DNA from: Perlabentimonas sp046542995
Lineage (GTDB): Bacteria; Bacteroidota; Bacteroidia; Bacteroidales; Tenuifilaceae
Assembly (NCBI GenBank): GCA_046542995.1
Contig: JBKHAH010000005.1
Coordinates: 1-64,000 of the forward strand
Length of the DNA: 64,000 nucleotides
Direction of reading: 5' to 3'
Shown here: positions 63,910 through 64,000 of the stretch, in pieces
Layout: each line of letters starts with the position of its first letter
Position numbering within the stretch: the first letter of the stretch is position 1
Position numbers and translations under genes: made by a program
The notes under the pieces: generated by a model
What the model was told of the DNA's origin: nothing
Database searches by the model: none
What the model saw: the letters and a program-made list of their open reading frames with translations, nothing else

Positions 63910-64000
63910 TTGTTGTGAGTGATCCGTTAAGATCTAAGCCCATTTGTTAATTAATCAGGCAAACGCCCATGCAAATATATACCATTCCTCCCAAAAGAAA

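Noticed and set aside
1..64000. tRNA, rRNA, CRISPR, prophage or insertion sequence
   Set aside because: Reading the intergenic regions on both strands showed no cloverleaf-like segment, no regularly spaced repeats, and no transposase, integrase or phage structural gene.

Overview
The window is a chromosomal segment of a Bacteroidota bacterium, most likely of the Bacteroidales/Marinilabiliales type. Evidence: eight proteins end in type IX secretion (T9SS) C-terminal sorting domains; there are no Shine-Dalgarno-like leaders; several intergenic regions carry TAnnTTTGy-type -7 boxes; and the marker genes are typical (rnpA-yidD next to an S41 protease, a bactofilin ahead of the Fo genes, a GT117/DUF2723 protein, a SUI1-like protein). 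Base composition is AT-rich and looks uniform. No tRNA, rRNA, CRISPR array, transposase, integrase or phage gene was recognised.

Layout. 1-19.5 kb: five consecutive plus-strand genes for giant secreted proteins, namely two paralogous multidomain adhesin-like proteins (the first cut by the window edge), a gingipain-family (C25) protease, a subtilisin (S8) and a second C25 protease. Most are followed by a strong hairpin terminator, so they look like separate transcription units. 19.6-31.8 kb: signalling and envelope genes, namely a hybrid histidine kinase, a FkbM methyltransferase, an e(P4)-type lipoprotein phosphatase, an ECF sigma factor with a putative anti-sigma factor, a dCache-HAMP-GAF-PAS sensor with no output domain, and a cyclic-nucleotide-domain histidine kinase coupled to a glycosyltransferase. 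32-39.9 kb: a T9SS cyanophycinase-like protein converging on a minus-strand run of T9SS endonuclease I, 5-formyl-THF cyclo-ligase, a peptidase-MA/TolB-propeller/barrel protein, a T9SS EEP-family nuclease and a SUI1-like factor. 40-53.2 kb: a GT117 protein, then a split, convergent F1Fo ATP synthase (atpDC on plus, atpIBEFHAG on minus behind a bactofilin) with an alpha/beta hydrolase and a U32 protein between the halves. 53.3-57.4 kb: rhomboid protease, Reg_prop propeller protein and TPR-SpoIIE phosphatase. 57.5-64 kb: AsmA-like protein, histidine kinase, S41 protease, yidD, rnpA.

How it fits together: the first third encodes a secreted proteolytic/adhesive repertoire exported by a T9SS encoded elsewhere. 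Nucleases, a phosphatase and a cyanophycinase-like enzyme extend this to an extracellular scavenging lifestyle. The many sensor proteins, mostly without adjacent response regulators, suggest elaborate environmental sensing.

The most unusual sequence-level observations are: module swapping inside a split Fn3-like domain in the two paralogous adhesins; a shared C-terminal module between an adhesin and endonuclease I; a 275-bp element bounded by 44-bp near-perfect inverted repeats (23953-24227); a 121-bp nested-palindrome element (15524-15644); an ECF-type promoter ahead of the sigma gene; and the split convergent ATP synthase. No clearly new defence or mobile system was found.
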